From JABDQZ01 sp050049775 (GTDB lineage: Bacteria > Pseudomonadota > Gammaproteobacteria > Chromatiales > Chromatiaceae): 64,000 bases of DNA. The stretch is from positions 1-64,000 of the forward strand of contig JASFVP010000002.1 of assembly GCA_050049775.1 (NCBI GenBank), given 5' to 3'. The notes beneath the pieces were generated by a model. That model saw nothing but the letters and a program-made list of their open reading frames with translations, was not told where the DNA came from and made no database searches. Of this stretch, positions 61,749 to 64,000 are shown one piece after another. Within the stretch, counting starts at the first letter, position 1. Each line of letters starts with the position of its first letter. The translations under genes were made by a program, and so were the position numbers.

Positions 61749-62123
61749 ATGAAGGAGGCTGATGTGGAGAAACGACGCAGTGAAAGGCTGCCCATGATTC
61801 AGGATGTGATCATTGTGTATTACAGCCTCGGCATGGTCAAAGGGAAAGCGGTTGATATCAGTCTCGGCGGCATGTGTATTGATATCGGCGAAGTCAGTTT
61901 GCCGGAATGTGCTCCGGTCAGTGTCAGGTTCAAGCTGGCGACTGAAGAAGGCACACAAAATTGCGAAGCGCATGCGATTGTCGTCAGACAGAATTCCGAA
62001 ACCTGCTGTCTGATGTTCGATGGCATGGGCATGGATACCCACCGGGCTTTGAGGTCCCTGGTTGGTGATTGGCACATTCTCCCTCAAAATCCGGCTATTG
62101 GTAGCCGGGCCATTGCAGGGTAG
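61749..62123 (+). CDS. PilZ-domain c-di-GMP-binding protein
   Basis: 124 residues from ATG 61749 (AGGAAG upstream); frames to 61683 or 61701 are alternatives. RRSERLPMIQDV provides the RxxxR motif and VDISLGGMCIDIG the DxSxxG motif, the two c-di-GMP-binding elements of PilZ. Single-domain effector; target unknown. Possible receiver of signals from the GGDEF protein at 54696. Followed by a strong terminator. Confidence 0.88.
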   Translation: MKEADVEKRRSERLPMIQDVIIVYYSLGMVKGKAVDISLGGMCIDIGEVSLPECAPVSVRFKLATEEGTQNCEAHAIVVRQNSETCCLMFDGMGMDTHRALRSLVGDWHILPQNPAIGSRAIAG

Positions 62124-62154
62124 ACAAAACTCCCGTTGACCTCTTTTTGTTGTG

Positions 62155-62187
62155 GCGCGTGTCCAGAAATGGGCGCGCGTTTTTTTC
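62155..62187 (+). terminator. Intrinsic terminator after the PilZ gene
   Basis: GCGCGTGTCC (62155-62164), loop AGAAAT, GGGCGCGCGT (62171-62180) pair fully if G-T pairs are allowed, followed by a run of T to 62186. Confidence 0.8.
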
Positions 62188-62274
62188 TTTCTGGAAATCA
62201 GGCTATTAACTCACCATAATCTTTCAGTAAACTGTCCAGATTACTGAATTCATCACTGTTGAGAGATTTGTGGT

Positions 62275-64000
62275 TTGAAGTCACCGGTAAAAAATCGCTC
62301 CCTGGTCAGCCGTTTTATCCGCCGACTGCCATTGCCAATGCTGGCAATTGTGGTGGGGCTGTTTCTCGGCACCGGCGTCTGGGTGGTGGTCGACATGGTG
62401 CAGACCCGGGCCATCCAGCAGTTGTTTGAAGAGGAATTGCAAAAGCGCCTCGAACAGCAGGCCCGCGAGTCGCTGGTGCGCTTCAACCATTTTGTCGAGC
62501 AATACACCTCAATGGCCCGCTTGCTGGCGCATCACAAAACGTTGGCGCAGTATCTCAGTCCGCTGTTCTGGGGCAGCGACGAGATGTTTTTCAAGATGAC
62601 CTATCGATCCGAGCCACCGGACTGGCTACCAGGGCCGCTGCTGTGGCAGTCGCTGACCCGCCCGAGTCACCTGCTGCTGATTGACCGCCATGGCAAGATC
62701 CGGGAGGAATACCAGCTAGACCAGGAACCGTTGTCGGCGGAACTCAAGGAACTGGTGCACTGGGAAGCCGACATCAGTCGCAGTTTTCTGACCGAAGTCT
62801 CGGGTTATCCGTATCTGATCATCATCGAAGAGACCGAGGACGAAAGCGACAATGTCATGGGCGCACTGGTGCTGATTGTGCCGATTGACACCAGTTTCCT
62901 GGATGCGTCTCAACAGGGCGTTGCGGCAGACGGCGCTGTGGTGGCCTTGCTGAAATCGGACGATCATCATGTGCTGGTCAGCAGCAATCCGAACAAGCTA
63001 CTGGAACAGTTTCTGCCGGAACAGCTGAATGACGAATATGTGGTCACCGCACAGTCGCTGGCCAATTATTCCGACTCCGAATTCAGCCTGCTGTTTGGTA
63101 CCTTCATTCCCCGCTCGGGAACCGTCGCCACCGTGGCGCGTGTGTTGCAGATCGAACGCAAGCAACGCTGGATCGGTGCGCTGATTTTCATCCTGATGTT
63201 TTCGCTGCTGTTCGTGCTGGTTTCGGTGCGGCTCAATCGCGTGTTGCGGCGTATATCGGATTTTGCCCGCCGCGCTTTGGGTATGTCGGAACTGAAAGTC
63301 AGTCGCGGCAACGCCCTGTTCATCCTGGAAGACTGGATGCGTGAATTCAGTACCCTGGTACTGTCGGCGCGCGAGGAAATGCGCGTTAAACACGAAGACC
63401 AGTTGCGTGAAACCGAAGCACTCAAGGCGGCGATCATGGATACCTCGCTGGACTCCATCATCACCGTTGATGAAACCGGCCAGATAATCGACTTCAACCC
63501 GACCGCCGAAGAGATTTTCGGTTACCAGGCCGAGCAGGCCATCGGCAAGCAGATAGCGCCGCTGATCATTTCCGAACAGTCACGCGATTCGTTTGCGCGC
63601 AAACTGGAAACCTGTTTGCTGGTACCGCTCGAGCCGGGTAATGAAAACCGCACCGAAATGTACGCCGTGCGTCAGGACGGCACGCAGTTCCCGGTGGAAA
63701 TTGCGATCAAGCCGTTGTTACTGAAAGACAGCGTATTGTTTACCGTGTACCTGCACGACATCTCCATGCGCCGTCGCCAGCAACAGGAGATCCGCAACCT
63801 GGCCGCCTTCCCGAGTGAAAGCCCGATGCCGATTCTGCGCATCAACGAACGCGGCGTCATCATTTACGCCAACCAGCCCAGCAGTGCCTTGCTGGAATAC
63901 TGGGGTGTACAGTTTTTGCAAACGCTGCCGGCTTTCTGGCGTAAGCAGGTGGAAGACGTGCTCGGTAAGGGCCGCGAGCGAGAAATCGAGGTGGTCGATA
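62275..64000 (+). CDS. Membrane PAS-domain sensor protein (truncated at window end)
   Basis: Open from 62263; likely start TTG 62275 with GAGAG upstream, or ATG 62338. About 575 codons are present. Membrane helix at about 24-42 (PMLAIVVGLFLGTGVWVVVDM), a periplasmic sensor of ~250 residues, a second helix (WIGALIFILMFSLLFVLVSV), then PAS domains: AIMDTSLDSIITVDETGQII with FNPTAEEIFGYQAEQAIGK, and a second starting SPMPILRINERGVIIYANQP. The output domain is beyond the window; a histidine kinase or diguanylate cyclase/phosphodiesterase is most likely. Confidence 0.85.
   Translation, partial: MKSPVKNRSLVSRFIRRLPLPMLAIVVGLFLGTGVWVVVDMVQTRAIQQLFEEELQKRLEQQARESLVRFNHFVEQYTSMARLLAHHKTLAQYLSPLFWGSDEMFFKMTYRSEPPDWLPGPLLWQSLTRPSHLLLIDRHGKIREEYQLDQEPLSAELKELVHWEADISRSFLTEVSGYPYLIIIEETEDESDNVMGALVLIVPIDTSFLDASQQGVAADGAVVALLKSDDHHVLVSSNPNKLLEQFLPEQLNDEYVVTAQSLANYSDSEFSLLFGTFIPRSGTVATVARVLQIERKQRWIGALIFILMFSLLFVLVSVRLNRVLRRISDFARRALGMSELKVSRGNALFILEDWMREFSTLVLSAREEMRVKHEDQLRETEALKAAIMDTSLDSIITVDETGQIIDFNPTAEEIFGYQAEQAIGKQIAPLIISEQSRDSFARKLETCLLVPLEPGNENRTEMYAVRQDGTQFPVEIAIKPLLLKDSVLFTVYLHDISMRRRQQQEIRNLAAFPSESPMPILRINERGVIIYANQPSSALLEYWGVQFLQTLPAFWRKQVEDVLGKGREREIEVVD

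Noticed and set aside
1..64000. CRISPR arrays, tRNA/rRNA genes, transposons and prophage
   Set aside because: I found no regularly spaced repeats, cloverleaf-like CCA ends, transposase/integrase or phage structural genes while reading the window.

Overview
The window comes from a gammaproteobacterial chromosome of moderately high GC content. The best lineage clues are the separated pairs bcp-gcvR and dapA-bamC, lptFG, msrPQ and a full-length single-chain purL. A rhodanese-TusA-DsrE2 sulfur-relay cluster next to cysG, a NarX/NarL-like two-component pair and a second rhodanese suggest a sulfur-oxidising, probably nitrate-respiring organism of Chromatiales type. That lineage is inferred from gene content only.

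Layout. (1) 1-2.8 kb: a truncated 2-hydroxyacid dehydrogenase and a transmembrane Ser/Thr kinase with an extracytoplasmic Cache-like sensor. (2) 3.0-5.2 kb: an AT-rich island with two unrecognised genes; the second has a C-terminus like abortive-infection/HEPN-type proteins. Downstream lie a large stem-loop, a tiny ORF and a REP-like repeat. (3) 5.3-10.7 kb: an APC permease, two transglutaminase-like proteases separated by an inverted REP-like pair, a secreted beta-propeller-like protein, a thioredoxin-fold protein and an S24-like protein. (4) 10.8-16.6 kb: an Atm1-type ABC exporter, cca, a NarX/NarL-like system and a rhodanese in tightly spaced order. (5) 16.6-24.3 kb: cysG, rhodanese-tusA-dsrE2, fadL, a LysR regulator, an AI-2E family permease, and a DUF2892 protein beside a Crp/Fnr regulator. 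(6) 24.3-29.3 kb: a response regulator with a degenerate EAL domain, divergent from a hybrid histidine kinase. (7) 29.3-36.1 kb: PhoH/PIN, bcp, gcvR, galT-like, dapA, bamC and a metallo-beta-lactamase-fold hydrolase.

(8) 36.1-45.4 kb is a vitamin B12 locus. A cobalamin riboswitch precedes btuB, btuF, a frameshifted tonB-like gene and cobO on the plus strand. On the minus strand btuC, an OmpA-like coiled-coil gene and btuD converge on it, with a chemoreceptor gene between. Together these give outer-membrane uptake, periplasmic capture, inner-membrane import and adenosylation of corrinoids. (9) 45.5-57.5 kb: yaaA, purL, small uncharacterised genes, a hemerythrin-like protein, a SprA-like putative metalloprotease, msrPQ, a diguanylate cyclase with a PhnD-like sensor, an ArsC-like protein and a patatin. 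(10) 57.6-64 kb: dapE, lptF-lptG, an RDD protein, a PilZ protein and the start of a PAS-containing membrane sensor cut by the window end.

Signalling genes are dense: a Ser/Thr kinase, two histidine kinases, REC, EAL, GGDEF and PilZ proteins, an MCP and a truncated sensor. I saw no tRNA, rRNA, CRISPR array, transposase or integrase. The least explained part is the AT-rich island at 3.0-5.1 kb. The clearest anomaly is the one-base frameshift in the tonB-like gene of the B12 operon.
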